A DNA stretch of 64,000 nucleotides from QQVM01 sp964544885 (GCA_964544885.1 CAZJDX010000019.1:8006-72005), one strand, 5' to 3'. Shown: positions 19,142 through 28,127, counted from the stretch's first letter. The notes: generated by a model from the sequence alone, not told the origin. Program-made: numbers and translations.

Positions 19142-20034
19142 TGCGAACTGAGAAAATAACCTGTGCCTGCTGCAATGGGAAGGAAGCCGAACTACTTTAC
19201 AGCGGCATCCGGTCGGTATATACGGATAAACCTTATTCCATCGTCCGATGCATTCAATGCGGGAACGGCATAACCTATCCGGAGCTAAGCCATGAAGATC
19301 TTTCTAAAATCTACAGAGGGACTTACCTGTATCCTGTTCACCTGCTTGCTCTCGGTGAAAAAAAATATCGATCCAGGTCGATGGCCTCATACATAAGGAA
19401 GCATTCCGCCCCCGACAGATACCCTGAGCTGCTGGAAATAGGTTGCATGTTCGGCTACCTGCTTGATGAACTGAAGAATGAATATACGGTAAGCGGTATA
19501 GATATCGGCGAGAAGGCTGTTGAGTACTGCCGCGAACGCGGTTTGGATGTACAGCTCAGCAGTGTGGAGAATTACATTGAAGGGTGTAAAAAAAAATATG
19601 ATGTCATCATCTTATCCCATGTACTTGAACACCTCCTGCATCCCGATGAAGTGCTTCTATCCCTCAGAAAAATCTTAACCCCGGGAGGTAAAGTTTATAT
19701 TCTCGTACCCAATTACCGTTCAATTACTGCAGCCATATTTGGAAAATACTGGGGATGGTGGCAGGTGCCGGTGCACGTGAATCATTTTTGTTCCGATTCA
19801 ATCTCATTCCTTGCCAAACGGACAGCTTATAAAGTAAAGCAGATCAAAAAAAACGGTGGAGACAGTCTGATGCTGCTGTTGAATTTTATCAATCTGTTTT
19901 CATACAAAAACAAGAATAAAGAACCAGGGAACATACAAAAGCTCCTGATCAGATTGATCACGGTAATCTTCAGGCATTGGTACCGTTTGGGGAATGAAGA
20001 GCTTCTTGTTGAACTGGAGCGGGATGATAATTAA
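19141..20034 (+). CDS. SAM-dependent methyltransferase with N-terminal Cys4 motif
   Basis: A 297-residue class I methyltransferase. Cys pairs near the N terminus (ITCACC and VRCIQCG) form a zinc-knuckle-like element seen in many sugar C-methyltransferase-type proteins. SAM-binding motif I is LLEIGCMFGYLLDEL, the acidic residue is in SGIDIG, and motif IV/V is YDVIILSHVLEHLLHPDEVL. It starts inside the stop codon of the GT9 gene (TGATG, 1-bp overlap), so the two are translationally coupled. The likely role is decorating a surface glycan or its precursor; the substrate is not deducible. It is the last gene before the A+T-richer defence island. Confidence 0.85.
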   Translation: MRTEKITCACCNGKEAELLYSGIRSVYTDKPYSIVRCIQCGNGITYPELSHEDLSKIYRGTYLYPVHLLALGEKKYRSRSMASYIRKHSAPDRYPELLEIGCMFGYLLDELKNEYTVSGIDIGEKAVEYCRERGLDVQLSSVENYIEGCKKKYDVIILSHVLEHLLHPDEVLLSLRKILTPGGKVYILVPNYRSITAAIFGKYWGWWQVPVHVNHFCSDSISFLAKRTAYKVKQIKKNGGDSLMLLLNFINLFSYKNKNKEPGNIQKLLIRLITVIFRHWYRLGNEELLVELERDDN

Positions 20035-20079
20035 AACCCAAGCCATTGCAGTGAAGAAGCAACTGCTACTTATCTGACA

Positions 20080-20871
20080 TTACTGAACAAAGTTATTCCA
20101 ACGTTCTATAAGCGCAGTTTCATTTATTGAGCATTTTCCTTGTAGACTCTTCACATCAACACCTTCAAAACTTCGATAATCAGTATTGTTCAACTGTTTT
20201 GAAATATGAACCCGTTTGGTGTCCGGATGAATTGCTATAAGGTTCAGGTCAAAAAGTTCATGTAAGTCCGCCCTGAGTAAAATTCCATTTGAAACACGGT
20301 TGTCACCAGAAACACTATGAGGAAAAATGTGACAGGCGTGTAACACTTGTTCAACATTACATTTGGAAATAACACACTGTATTCCGTATACTTTAAAAAG
20401 ATTAAACCTGAATTTATTCTGACCCCTTCTGATACGTGAAAGCTGTAATCTAAAGCCGTTTACATCATCATCTTTTGCTTCATCAATTTCATTAACAAAG
20501 GATAATCGGTTTGAATTCGTCACATGTATTGATTTTCCATCAACACTCCAATCTAACATCGGCAATAGCATCACAATGGTCGTTTCTTCAATCACATGGT
20601 CATAAATACCTCCTTTTGGTATCACAGGTAACTGACTTTTGATTCGCTTAATTGCAGTGGTAAACTTTTGCTTTCCAATTGTTTCCGATGAGCCAGCTTC
20701 AATGCGCTTTAGATGTAGAACATCATTAGCCACTTTTTCAATTTGATATGTTGAAGCATCACTCGGTGATGAATAAACATCTCTGCTCTCGGCAAATAAT
20801 TTAGCTGCCCTCAGAAATTCTTTCCACAATAAATCTACATCTTCAAATTGTTCAAGCATGTTCAACTTCAT
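20080..20871 (-). CDS. HNH endonuclease, last gene of the type I RM operon
   Basis: A 263-residue protein whose C-terminal third carries an HNH nuclease fold. Cys pair QCVISKC starts the beta-beta-alpha-metal module, ACHIFPHS gives the first His, RVSNGILLRADLHELFD gives Asn and the last His. This matches the HNH_2 type found in restriction enzymes and phage-type defence nucleases. The N-terminal half is not recognised. The start overlaps the end of hsdS by 20 bp, so it belongs to the same transcript as hsdR-hsdM-hsdS. Whether it acts with the type I complex or as an independent nuclease, for instance against modified DNA, cannot be told from sequence. Confidence 0.85.
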   Translation of the reverse strand: MKLNMLEQFEDVDLLWKEFLRAAKLFAESRDVYSSPSDASTYQIEKVANDVLHLKRIEAGSSETIGKQKFTTAIKRIKSQLPVIPKGGIYDHVIEETTIVMLLPMLDWSVDGKSIHVTNSNRLSFVNEIDEAKDDDVNGFRLQLSRIRRGQNKFRFNLFKVYGIQCVISKCNVEQVLHACHIFPHSVSGDNRVSNGILLRADLHELFDLNLIAIHPDTKRVHISKQLNNTDYRSFEGVDVKSLQGKCSINETALIERWNNFVQ

Positions 20872-22105
20872 TTACTTTTACCTGCCCATTCATTAGCATT
20901 GGCAATAACCAATCTCTTAACTCTCCAAGTTTTATATTTTCCCACTCAATAATATTTTGTCGCTCAAATATGGGGGTCGTTATTTCTTGATACTTTTTCA
21001 AGATAGACTCAGATGGAATTGCTACAGGTAGTGAAAATAAATCATCCTTGGTAATAGCTCCGAAGGTAGTACCATCAACATTTCTTCTGTCAAAAATTTG
21101 TTTCATGTTGCGAAGTACTTCAAATAAATATGCTTGACAGTTTGATATACTGCTTAGAGCAGCTAAACCCCTTCCAATGCAACAGTCTTCTTTAGCAATA
21201 TTCAATGTTCCTACTGGTGCCCTTACGCTAAGCAATATGTCACCAGCCTTTGCATGACGAGTTGGTGCAGTGGTATATTGGCGTATGGAAGGAAATCTAT
21301 TTCCAAAATCAGTACAACCTTGATAAAAAATGATTCCATCACCTGCTTCATTGTACGATTCTCCTGGAGGCGATTGCCCCATTGTAATTTTTGCTATATC
21401 GGTTAAAGTTCCAGGATTCCACCCCACCGGAATCTCTCTCTTCAACTCCTCACTCCATACCATCTTTCCGCCACTGGATTTGTAGGGCTTTCCATTTTTA
21501 TCGGGTTTGCCCTGAGAGAAGTCGAAGGGAACATCAAACTGCACAAACCAGTAATCGTAAAGCGTTTTTGCCATTGCTTCTAACTCAGTATTGATGCGGT
21601 TGTTGAGTTCGATTTTGGAATCTATAGCGGATAACAAATCAACAATGGGAATGTAACTTTCATAGTAAGGCAATACAGGAAAACTTCTAAGTGCACCAAG
21701 TGGCAAAAATTTTTGAACCGCACCATTTAGATAGTTTTGGATGTGCTGTTTTGCTTGAGGACTTTTGAAATAATAGTAAAGCCATTTTGCTTTGTACTCA
21801 TCATGGCATGAAAAGACGCCTACGTTTTTAATAGCATATGGGATATTCGGAGTCTTTTCTATGTAGGTTTCCCCAACAGAGCCAATCATACTAAATAAAA
21901 TATCCCATTGAGAAACCTTGCTTCTCTTCTGAATATCCAGGTAATCCTCACTTGATATATTATATGTATTCTTTAAATTCAATATTCCGCCCAATATATT
22001 TTTAGAAGTGACCAAAGGGAAACCATTTAAAACTGGCTTAGGTGTGTCATGTGTACCATCAAATACTTTCACACAATATTCTGAAGCAGGGATAGCTTTA
22101 TTCAT
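20852..22105 (-). CDS. hsdS: Type I restriction-modification specificity subunit
   Basis: A 417-residue HsdS with the usual two target-recognition domains and two conserved helices. TRD1 covers about 1-150 and is followed by the first central repeat (IPIVDLLSAIDSKIELNNRIN) with TELEAMAKTLYDYWFVQFD. TRD2 starts with IPVGWNPGTLTDIAKITMGQ, containing the frequent GQSPPG motif, and ends before the second helix (EITTPIFERQNIIEWENIKL) and the LRDWLLPMLMNGQV tail. The subunit sets the DNA sequence for both methylation and cleavage. It overlaps hsdM by 8 bp and the HNH gene by 20 bp. The recognition sequence cannot be read from the protein. Confidence 0.95.
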   Translation of the reverse strand: MNKAIPASEYCVKVFDGTHDTPKPVLNGFPLVTSKNILGGILNLKNTYNISSEDYLDIQKRSKVSQWDILFSMIGSVGETYIEKTPNIPYAIKNVGVFSCHDEYKAKWLYYYFKSPQAKQHIQNYLNGAVQKFLPLGALRSFPVLPYYESYIPIVDLLSAIDSKIELNNRINTELEAMAKTLYDYWFVQFDVPFDFSQGKPDKNGKPYKSSGGKMVWSEELKREIPVGWNPGTLTDIAKITMGQSPPGESYNEAGDGIIFYQGCTDFGNRFPSIRQYTTAPTRHAKAGDILLSVRAPVGTLNIAKEDCCIGRGLAALSSISNCQAYLFEVLRNMKQIFDRRNVDGTTFGAITKDDLFSLPVAIPSESILKKYQEITTPIFERQNIIEWENIKLGELRDWLLPMLMNGQVKVNEVEHA

Positions 22106-23723
22106 AGTTCAACCCATTTAATTGTTTTTGAATTTCCTTTTCCAAACTTTTAGATTCCGAAAAAAGGGTTTCTAAAGTAGTTTTAAAGTCATTCATCTTC
22201 GCTTCAAACTCCTTCGGTGTAATGTCCGTGTACTCAATTTTGACCTCAAAGTATTGCCCGGCACTGAAACTGTAATTCTTTTCTTTAATTTGCTCATAAG
22301 AAACAACCACCGTGAAGTCTTCCTTTGACTGATGTTTGTTGAACGTTTCAATAATAAGTGTTTCTTCTTCTTCAGAAAGCAATGTCTTCTGATTCTTTCC
22401 TTCCTTTACAGTGGTTCCAAGTTTGGAAGCGTCCATCAATACAATGTCCCCCTTGATATTAGCTTTGTCCAGGAAGAGGATACTTACGTTTGTACCGGTG
22501 GTGGCAAAGATGTTACTGGGCATGCTTACCACACCACGTAACATTTTATCTTCAACTAATTTCTCTCTTATTTTCTTCTCGATACCGCTCTGAGCAGTTA
22601 TAAATCCGGTAGGCACTACGATAGCAGCTTTACCATTGGGTGCAAGAGAAAACATAATGTGTTGAATGAACAAGGGGTAAATCGCCATTTTATCCTTGTC
22701 TTTTTTGGGAACATTAGGAAGCCCGGCAAAGAAACGTTGGTGATTCTGTTTTGTATTCAGGTCTTCTACATAGTCGCTAAAATCCAACTTGAATGGTGGG
22801 TTGCTTACGATAAAATCAAAGGTCATTAACTTATCCCCAACCTTGTGGTATGGAGTAAGCATAGTGTTCCCCTGAATAATATTCTGAATGGAATGAACCA
22901 GGTTATTTAAGATAAGGTTCAGGCGCAACATGCTGGAAGACTTCTGTGATATATCCTGGGAGTAAATTGTACAACGGTCTTCTCCAATGGCATGTGCCAG
23001 GTTCATCAATAACGTACCGCTACCTGCTGAAGGGTCGTAGCAGGTAACATTTTTAACGGGTTTATTTACCAAAATGGCAGCCATAATTTTTGCCACCGCA
23101 TGCGGGGTATAATACTCCGCATACTTCCCACCACCGTCCTTGTTGTAATCCTTAATGAGGTATTCGAAAATCGTAGAAAAGAAATCAAATTTCTGGTTGA
23201 AGATTTTTTCAAAACTGAAATTCACCAATTGGTTTACAATTGCTTTGCAGAAGTTATCTCGCTGGGAGCTGTCAGAAATGAAATTACTCAACTCATCAAA
23301 CAATGTAATCTTTGCTCCGGTTCCGGTTTTTACGGAGAAAATATCATTGTTGAATATTGCTATATCCCGTAAAGTATCATCGAACAGCTTGGCAAACTGT
23401 TCAACGTCCTGTTTATTATACAGATTGGATAAAAAATGTTCCCGCTTTAGCTTTGCGCTATCGGGGTTCATGCGGAGTAACAGCATTTCATACTGCTTGT
23501 CGCTATATTTTGCTATTTCCTGTTCCCAGCTTTCCGCATCTCTGAGTTTGGGTTCGAGCTGTTTCACCTCATAGCCAAACTTATCGTTCATAAATTTATA
23601 TAGAAACACCTGGGTAATGATTTTGAATTCATTCCCATCATTCCCCAACCCATAGGAAGTACAAACTCCCTTCAGGTTATCAATTAACTCTTTCGTTTTC
23701 GCTGTAAAATCCTGTGTTACCAT
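22098..23723 (-). CDS. hsdM: Type I restriction-modification DNA methyltransferase subunit
   Basis: A 541-residue N6-adenine methyltransferase. The N-terminal HsdM helical domain spans about 1-150. The SAM-binding motif is DPSAGSG at about 230-236, and the catalytic NPPF is at about 308-311, the signature of adenine-specific enzymes. With HsdS it protects host DNA; with HsdR added it forms the restriction complex. Its start overlaps the end of hsdR by 7 bp and its end overlaps hsdS by 8 bp, so the three subunits are translationally coupled. All catalytic residues are intact, so the system appears functional. Confidence 0.97.
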   Translation of the reverse strand: MVTQDFTAKTKELIDNLKGVCTSYGLGNDGNEFKIITQVFLYKFMNDKFGYEVKQLEPKLRDAESWEQEIAKYSDKQYEMLLLRMNPDSAKLKREHFLSNLYNKQDVEQFAKLFDDTLRDIAIFNNDIFSVKTGTGAKITLFDELSNFISDSSQRDNFCKAIVNQLVNFSFEKIFNQKFDFFSTIFEYLIKDYNKDGGGKYAEYYTPHAVAKIMAAILVNKPVKNVTCYDPSAGSGTLLMNLAHAIGEDRCTIYSQDISQKSSSMLRLNLILNNLVHSIQNIIQGNTMLTPYHKVGDKLMTFDFIVSNPPFKLDFSDYVEDLNTKQNHQRFFAGLPNVPKKDKDKMAIYPLFIQHIMFSLAPNGKAAIVVPTGFITAQSGIEKKIREKLVEDKMLRGVVSMPSNIFATTGTNVSILFLDKANIKGDIVLMDASKLGTTVKEGKNQKTLLSEEEETLIIETFNKHQSKEDFTVVVSYEQIKEKNYSFSAGQYFEVKIEYTDITPKEFEAKMNDFKTTLETLFSESKSLEKEIQKQLNGLNYE

Positions 23724-26700
23724 CTTGGTTGTCCTTGGTATTCGTTCATGTATTCACGCACAAGGCATGTGTTTATATATTTTGCTGTTTCCGGGTCTAA
23801 TTCTATTTTATTTTTAGAAAAGCTACCGATTACCATTTGAATGAGCATCTTTTCAAAATAGCTTTCATTCTCTAACATTCTTGTATTTATCATCACCTTC
23901 TCGTCAGCCTGAGCCTTCACATCGAGCAATGTTTCACAAATTTCACTCTCACGCTTCGATATATTACCTCGCTCTAAAATTCTCTTATGCAACCTGGCAT
24001 ATTTTGCATCATTTTCATATTTGGCTTTCAGCAGATTATTTTTCCGGTTGAGTTCAGTTACTTTATCGTATATCACCTGAAGAGAGCCGATATTCTGCTT
24101 CATATCATCCTGGGTAATCTCATCCAGGTTTTTCTTATCGAAAAGACGCTTCAGCTCTTCGTACAAGCTAACAAACTGTGGGTCATTCTGGTCAAAGTTC
24201 CCGGCTAATGATTCACGGGTTTTACGGAGCATGTCTTTCAACTCATCCGCAATCACCATTTCTTCTTCGCTCACCTTCCTGAACATGAACACCACATCCT
24301 CCAGAGCCACATTCAGTAAATTGGTAGTATCTACATTGTTTTGAACGGATTCCTTTAGGTTAAGTAAATCAAGGTGTCGTGAAGCTTCCCCGTATAATTG
24401 ATTTAACTTTTTAAAATCAACCTTCTCCAGAATATCAAAATGCCCATACAAGCGAATCAGGTTATAAAGGTTCTTTGCACTCTCCAATGCCTTTTTGATT
24501 GCAAGAACGAGTTTACGGTCTTCAATCTGGCTAATCTGCTGGGAGAATATCTCAGCATTCGTTAAATCATAATGAAATAACTGCTCTTTAATATCCCGAA
24601 GCTCCGCTTCAATCTCTTCCTTCGATTTGAAGAGGTTGGAGTACGTCTGCATTTCATCCCCCAGTTCCGCCTGTAATTCATCAAAATAGGCTTTATTGGT
24701 AACGTCAAACTCCTTGGTTATATCTGCAAAATCAACAACGTAACCGAACTTGAATTTTTTATAGGGTCGGTTAACACGGGTAAGAGTCTGAAGGAGATTA
24801 TGGTTTTTGATTACTCGTCCGATGTACAGTTTTTTCAAACGCTTCGCATCGAATCCTGTCAAAAGCATATTATAAACAAAAATGATGTCGATGTTTCCAT
24901 CCTTGAAATCGTTTACTTCATCTTCCCGGTCTTGTTTTGTACCAACATCATGCAATATAAGAGTTGCCCTAAGGTTTGGCTTATCGCCTCCATAATTTGT
25001 CTTGTATTCAACAACGGGGTCAGCAGCAATTTTATACGGTTGAACTGCTTCAATCACTTTTTGTGTGGGATTGTACTTATTCACGAAAATTTCGAAAAGT
25101 CTCTTTGCCTGTTCGGATGAGTCACAAACCACCATTGCCCCAATAGTATGGTCACCAAACCGAATCCGGCTGTTCACAAAATCCTGAATGATATAATCCA
25201 GCATTGGTTCAGCAAATTTTGGATGGGCGTAAATAATCCGCTTATCAGCATCCCCCTTCAGGATTTCAACTTCCTTCAGGGCTTCCTTCAGATGGAATTT
25301 ATACGTGGTCTCAATATCCTCTCTTATCAATCTAAGGGTATAACCATCTGCTATGGAATCATTGTAATAATATTTATGGATGTAATCACCAAATGTTGCT
25401 TTGGATGTGCGGTCTTTCCCGATTAACGGTGTACCGGTTAAACCTATAAGGATTGCATTCCGGTCGGAGTTAAACAAATTTGCAAGGAAACTGCCAGTTG
25501 GATTATAACTCCGATGAACTTCATCCAGAAAATAAATTCGTTGTGATGAAATATCATAATCATTTGCCTGTAGAACATCCGTGTCATCCTTGAACTTTTG
25601 AATGTTTACAACAGTAATTTCCTTCTTACCGGACAAGTTATGGATTGCCTGTCGCGTTCTGAAATTCTTTACTAATTCATCCTTCGAATCAACCGTATGA
25701 ACCACTAATCCCCTGCTCGTAAATTCACGCTTCGCCTGATTCATCAGGTCGATACGGTCAACTATAAAATAAAATTTAGGAACTACATTTTTCATTTGAT
25801 AAAAATCGGTCAGGTATCTTACGTTAAAATAGGATAGGGCGGTTTTCCCACTTCCTTGTGTATGCCATATGATACCCTTCCTAACGCCTTCATCCAGTTT
25901 CCGCTCTATCGCTTTTGTTGCGAATAACTGCGGATAACGCATAATATGCTTTTCAAGTCCTTTCTCTTCCTGAACATAAGCTATGCAGTATTTCAGCAGC
26001 ATCCACAGCCGTTCCGTGCAGAACAAAGATGTGAGTACTCTATTTGTAGGAGTATTAGGTTCCTTATTGGTTATAAACTCTGGAGAATGTTTGATGGCAC
26101 TAAGGTTATTATCTCTCAGTACGAAGTTCTCCAGGTCATCATTTTCTGGAAGCAAAAGGGAAGTCATGTCAAAGGTCTCCTTCTCCCGGAAACAGTTAAA
26201 GTTGGCAGTAGAATACGAAGTAGTGGAATAGAATGCACCCTGAATCGGTTCAATGGATTCAGTATCATACTCCATGTTGTTCGAAAACACCAATACCTGA
26301 GAGATGTTGATGAACTTCCTGAACTTTTTATTTTTGAAACGGGTGTTGATACGTTCCCGTTCAGCAAGTACGCCCTCTTGATTGTTTGGTTTTTTAACTT
26401 CAGTAAATGCCAGCGGCATTCCATTTATTAAAAGCGTAATATCCGGTCTGAACTCCTCATCTCCATTTTTACATGGTAATTCGGTTACAACATGAAATGA
26501 ATTGTTCTTTTTGAAATTCTCCGGGCTGGAGAGGTCAAGTAATCGAATCCCTGAAGTTGAAATCAGACGCTGATAAAATGCCTCTCCCAAATCCTCATTA
26601 TCCAGCATTAAGGAAACATCCTGCAATAATCGGTTTATACCCGAATCTTCTACATCTGGATTAATACGTTTAATGCTATCTTTAAAAACACCGATGAAGA

Positions 26701-26812
26701 TGTTTGTTTCAATATCCCAATCTGATTTGGAGAGAGAGAGGTATTGATACCCCAGTCTACACAAATGTAAGATAGCAGGGAGTTTTACTCTGGTATTTTC
26801 ATTAAAAGCCAT
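23717..26812 (-). CDS. hsdR: Type I restriction endonuclease, DNA-translocating subunit
   Basis: A 1031-residue HsdR. The N-terminal PD-(D/E)xK nuclease has Asp124 in RPDITLL and Glu138-Val-Lys140 in AFTEVKKP. The SF2 translocase follows, with Walker A QGSGKT at 319-324, DEVH at 430-433, and motif III TGTPL soon after. The C-terminal helical region is rich in Lys and Glu and contacts HsdM. The enzyme pumps DNA and cuts at a distance from the HsdS site. The gene lies 27 bp after the XRE regulator gene, which may control it, and overlaps hsdM. No frameshift or missing motif was seen. Confidence 0.97.
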   Translation of the reverse strand: MAFNENTRVKLPAILHLCRLGYQYLSLSKSDWDIETNIFIGVFKDSIKRINPDVEDSGINRLLQDVSLMLDNEDLGEAFYQRLISTSGIRLLDLSSPENFKKNNSFHVVTELPCKNGDEEFRPDITLLINGMPLAFTEVKKPNNQEGVLAERERINTRFKNKKFRKFINISQVLVFSNNMEYDTESIEPIQGAFYSTTSYSTANFNCFREKETFDMTSLLLPENDDLENFVLRDNNLSAIKHSPEFITNKEPNTPTNRVLTSLFCTERLWMLLKYCIAYVQEEKGLEKHIMRYPQLFATKAIERKLDEGVRKGIIWHTQGSGKTALSYFNVRYLTDFYQMKNVVPKFYFIVDRIDLMNQAKREFTSRGLVVHTVDSKDELVKNFRTRQAIHNLSGKKEITVVNIQKFKDDTDVLQANDYDISSQRIYFLDEVHRSYNPTGSFLANLFNSDRNAILIGLTGTPLIGKDRTSKATFGDYIHKYYYNDSIADGYTLRLIREDIETTYKFHLKEALKEVEILKGDADKRIIYAHPKFAEPMLDYIIQDFVNSRIRFGDHTIGAMVVCDSSEQAKRLFEIFVNKYNPTQKVIEAVQPYKIAADPVVEYKTNYGGDKPNLRATLILHDVGTKQDREDEVNDFKDGNIDIIFVYNMLLTGFDAKRLKKLYIGRVIKNHNLLQTLTRVNRPYKKFKFGYVVDFADITKEFDVTNKAYFDELQAELGDEMQTYSNLFKSKEEIEAELRDIKEQLFHYDLTNAEIFSQQISQIEDRKLVLAIKKALESAKNLYNLIRLYGHFDILEKVDFKKLNQLYGEASRHLDLLNLKESVQNNVDTTNLLNVALEDVVFMFRKVSEEEMVIADELKDMLRKTRESLAGNFDQNDPQFVSLYEELKRLFDKKNLDEITQDDMKQNIGSLQVIYDKVTELNRKNNLLKAKYENDAKYARLHKRILERGNISKRESEICETLLDVKAQADEKVMINTRMLENESYFEKMLIQMVIGSFSKNKIELDPETAKYINTCLVREYMNEYQGQPRW

Positions 26813-26839
26813 ACATGATAACTTTAAAAGCGGTAATCA

Positions 26840-27136
26840 TTATCGTTTCGATTTCTTCAATTTCAAAAGTTCTTCCTCAGCATAATTAATCGCCTTGAGT
26901 CCGGCAGCTTCGTCTTTCACCGTGTACAACACCTTATCCGCTAACCATAGAGCGTTTAATTCACCCTCAGAAGTCCCAAGGACTTTTGCCAGCTTACCGA
27001 GATGCAATCGGCTAACCAGTTTCTCGTCACATTCCACCTTGCTGATGTAGGCGGTATCCACCTCCAGTTCGGCTGCCACCTGGCGTTGAAGTAAGCCTTT
27101 GGCTTCCCGGTATTGTTTCAATTTTTCTCCAAGCAT
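26840..27136 (-). CDS. XRE-family helix-turn-helix regulator of the RM operon
   Basis: A 98-residue DNA-binding protein. The first 60 residues form a Cro/C1-type HTH (LKQYREAKGLLQRQVAAELEVDTAYISKVE), followed by a short basic tail ending KLKKSKR. Small XRE proteins next to RM genes often act as C-type controllers that delay restriction until DNA is methylated; a promoter-overlapping inverted repeat just upstream fits that. The ATG at 27136 is chosen because it starts the HTH and lies downstream of a clear promoter; the frame could extend to 27172, but that lies in the -7 element. It is the first gene of the hsd transcript. Confidence 0.88.
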   Translation of the reverse strand: MLGEKLKQYREAKGLLQRQVAAELEVDTAYISKVECDEKLVSRLHLGKLAKVLGTSEGELNALWLADKVLYTVKDEAAGLKAINYAEEELLKLKKSKR

Positions 27137-27148
27137 AATAAACCTGTT

Positions 27149-27177
27149 TTTGACATGTACGAAATTGGTCAAATGTA
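27149..27177 (-). promoter_or_regulatory. Promoter of the XRE-hsd operon with overlapping operator
   Basis: The minus strand has TACATTTG at 27177-27170, a perfect TAnnTTTG. TTTGAC (27149-27154) and GTCAAA (27168-27173) form a 6-bp inverted repeat with a 13-bp spacer; one arm lies over the -7 element and the other near the transcription start. This is the expected place for autorepression by the XRE protein encoded directly downstream. Confidence 0.5.
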
Positions 27178-27200
27178 TTGAAAATAAATTAATGATTTGA

Positions 27201-27232
27201 AAAAGAGAGGGGAGCCAATTGACTCCCCTCTT
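27201..27232 (-). terminator. Rho-independent terminator of the small-gene transcript
   Basis: AGAGGGGAG (27206-27214), an 8-nt loop and CTCCCCTCT (27223-27231) make a 9-bp perfect stem. Read on the minus strand the stem is followed by a T-rich run, so it would end the transcript of the 52-residue gene and shield the XRE-hsd promoter just downstream. Confidence 0.75.
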
Positions 27233-27253
27233 ACTTCATTTAATCCCTGTCGA

Positions 27254-27412
27254 TTATGCCCTCGACAGAGCGGCAATACCAATACATATGAGAGCTATGA
27301 CAAAAGCACATGTCAATAGACGGGCATTTTCACCTCTTGCTTCAATGCAAAGGTTGCCCTTGCATAAACGCACTTTATCGTTGGGAGTAGTATTGTATTT
27401 GTTAAGATACAT
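27254..27412 (-). CDS. Small membrane protein, 52 residues
   Basis: A short protein with a polar N-terminal half containing the Cys pair LCKGNLC and the basic EARGENARLL, then one hydrophobic helix (LTCAFVIALICIGIAALS). The ATG at 27412 has a strong Shine-Dalgarno sequence (AAGGAGGT, 4 nt before ATG), rare in this genome and good evidence for translation. The frame could extend upstream to 27448, but the SD fixes the start. The gene ends before a clear terminator. I do not recognise the family; a single-helix inner-membrane protein is the simplest reading. Confidence 0.65.
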   Translation of the reverse strand: MYLNKYNTTPNDKVRLCKGNLCIEARGENARLLTCAFVIALICIGIAALSRA

Positions 27413-27456
27413 AGTACCTCCTTTTTTAAAGATTAATAAATCCGTCACTTTTCCCG

Positions 27457-27472
27457 GACGGGGAAGGCTTTA
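27457..27472. terminator. Weak hairpin between two small genes
   Basis: TTCCC and GGGAA pair around a short loop inside a G+C-rich patch between the 57-residue and 52-residue genes. It may attenuate read-through; it is short and lacks a clean T-run. Confidence 0.25.
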
Positions 27473-27488
27473 AGAGAATGATTTAAGG

Positions 27489-27662
27489 TCATTTCTCTTT
27501 CCGGACACCTTTGAAAGGTTTGTCATCACGCTTACCATCCATAAACCGACCCGTTTCACCATGGCGTTTTATCCAGGATTCTGTTTTAGGATTGAATGTT
27601 TGACTTCTGTCCTTCACTGCACCCTTGCGATGCCCATCACCAATTTTACCATTTCTTGCCAT
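27489..27662 (-). CDS. Small basic conserved protein, 57 residues
   Basis: The frame MARNGKIGDGHRKGAVKDRS... to KPFKGVRKEK is highly basic (about 16 Lys or Arg) and rich in Gly, with the phrase GDGHRKGAVKDRSQ that I recall from small conserved hypothetical proteins in many bacteria. The ATG is one base after the stop of the DUF1508 gene (TAATATG), so translation is probably coupled. It has no hydrophobic segment or signal peptide. Function unknown; nucleic-acid binding is possible from charge alone. The conserved phrase and coupling make it likely real. Confidence 0.7.
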   Translation of the reverse strand: MARNGKIGDGHRKGAVKDRSQTFNPKTESWIKRHGETGRFMDGKRDDKPFKGVRKEK

Positions 27663-27663
27663 A

Positions 27664-28011
27664 TTAATAAACTTTAGCGGTTAAATCTTCAAATGACGCA
27701 ATCGGAGCGTTGGTCTTTACTGATTGAATTCCATTCTCACGAGCAGGAATGCTTGTATACATTTCACTTGTTCCGATGATTTCACCATTGGTTGCCACTT
27801 GATTAAAATACAATTGACCATTTGTTGCAGTTTTACGGTCGAAATTCCGGTCAGCAACATTGTTCCGACTGCTATGAATTCCAGCAGCGGCACCTTGTTT
27901 TGAACCATACATTTGACTTTTCAGTATGGGCTCACCATTCCTTGCTGTGAGTATCCAATAAAATTGATTATTGGAACCCTGCTTTAATACGTACTTTGGA
28001 TTTTGAATCAT
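27664..28011 (-). CDS. DUF1508 (YegP-like) tandem-repeat protein
   Basis: A 115-residue protein of two DUF1508 repeats. The first is about 8-50 (FYWILTARNGEPILKSQMYGSKQGAAAGI) and the second about 58-105 (LYFNQVATNGEIIGTSEMYTSIPARENGI). Each shows the F/L-Y-x(5-7)-NGE-x(2)-x-S-x-MY-x(8)-GI pattern. The family is small, cytoplasmic and of poorly known function, in some cases linked to stress or bacterial attachment. It is the first gene of a minus-strand set with the 57- and 52-residue genes, and is divergent from the XRE-ImmA gene; the shared 380-bp region contains regulator-type palindromes. Confidence 0.88.
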   Translation of the reverse strand: MIQNPKYVLKQGSNNQFYWILTARNGEPILKSQMYGSKQGAAAGIHSSRNNVADRNFDRKTATNGQLYFNQVATNGEIIGTSEMYTSIPARENGIQSVKTNAPIASFEDLTAKVY

Positions 28012-28103
28012 TGTATTGATATTTAATTGTTTAACCCACGTGGAAAATCCTAACGATAGGGGTTATCAGTACCGGGCAGCAGTTCGTAGAATAATTGAGA
28101 ATT

Positions 28104-28127
28104 ACGTTTGGAAGTTTGTCCAAACGT
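28104..28127. promoter_or_regulatory. Palindrome sharing the TTTGTCCA motif
   Basis: ACGTTTGGA, a 6-nt centre and TCCAAACGT form a perfect 9-bp inverted repeat. TTTGTCCA at 28115-28122 is the same octamer as in the operator at 28340-28347, suggesting a second binding site for the same regulator, on the side facing the DUF1508 gene. Confidence 0.45.
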
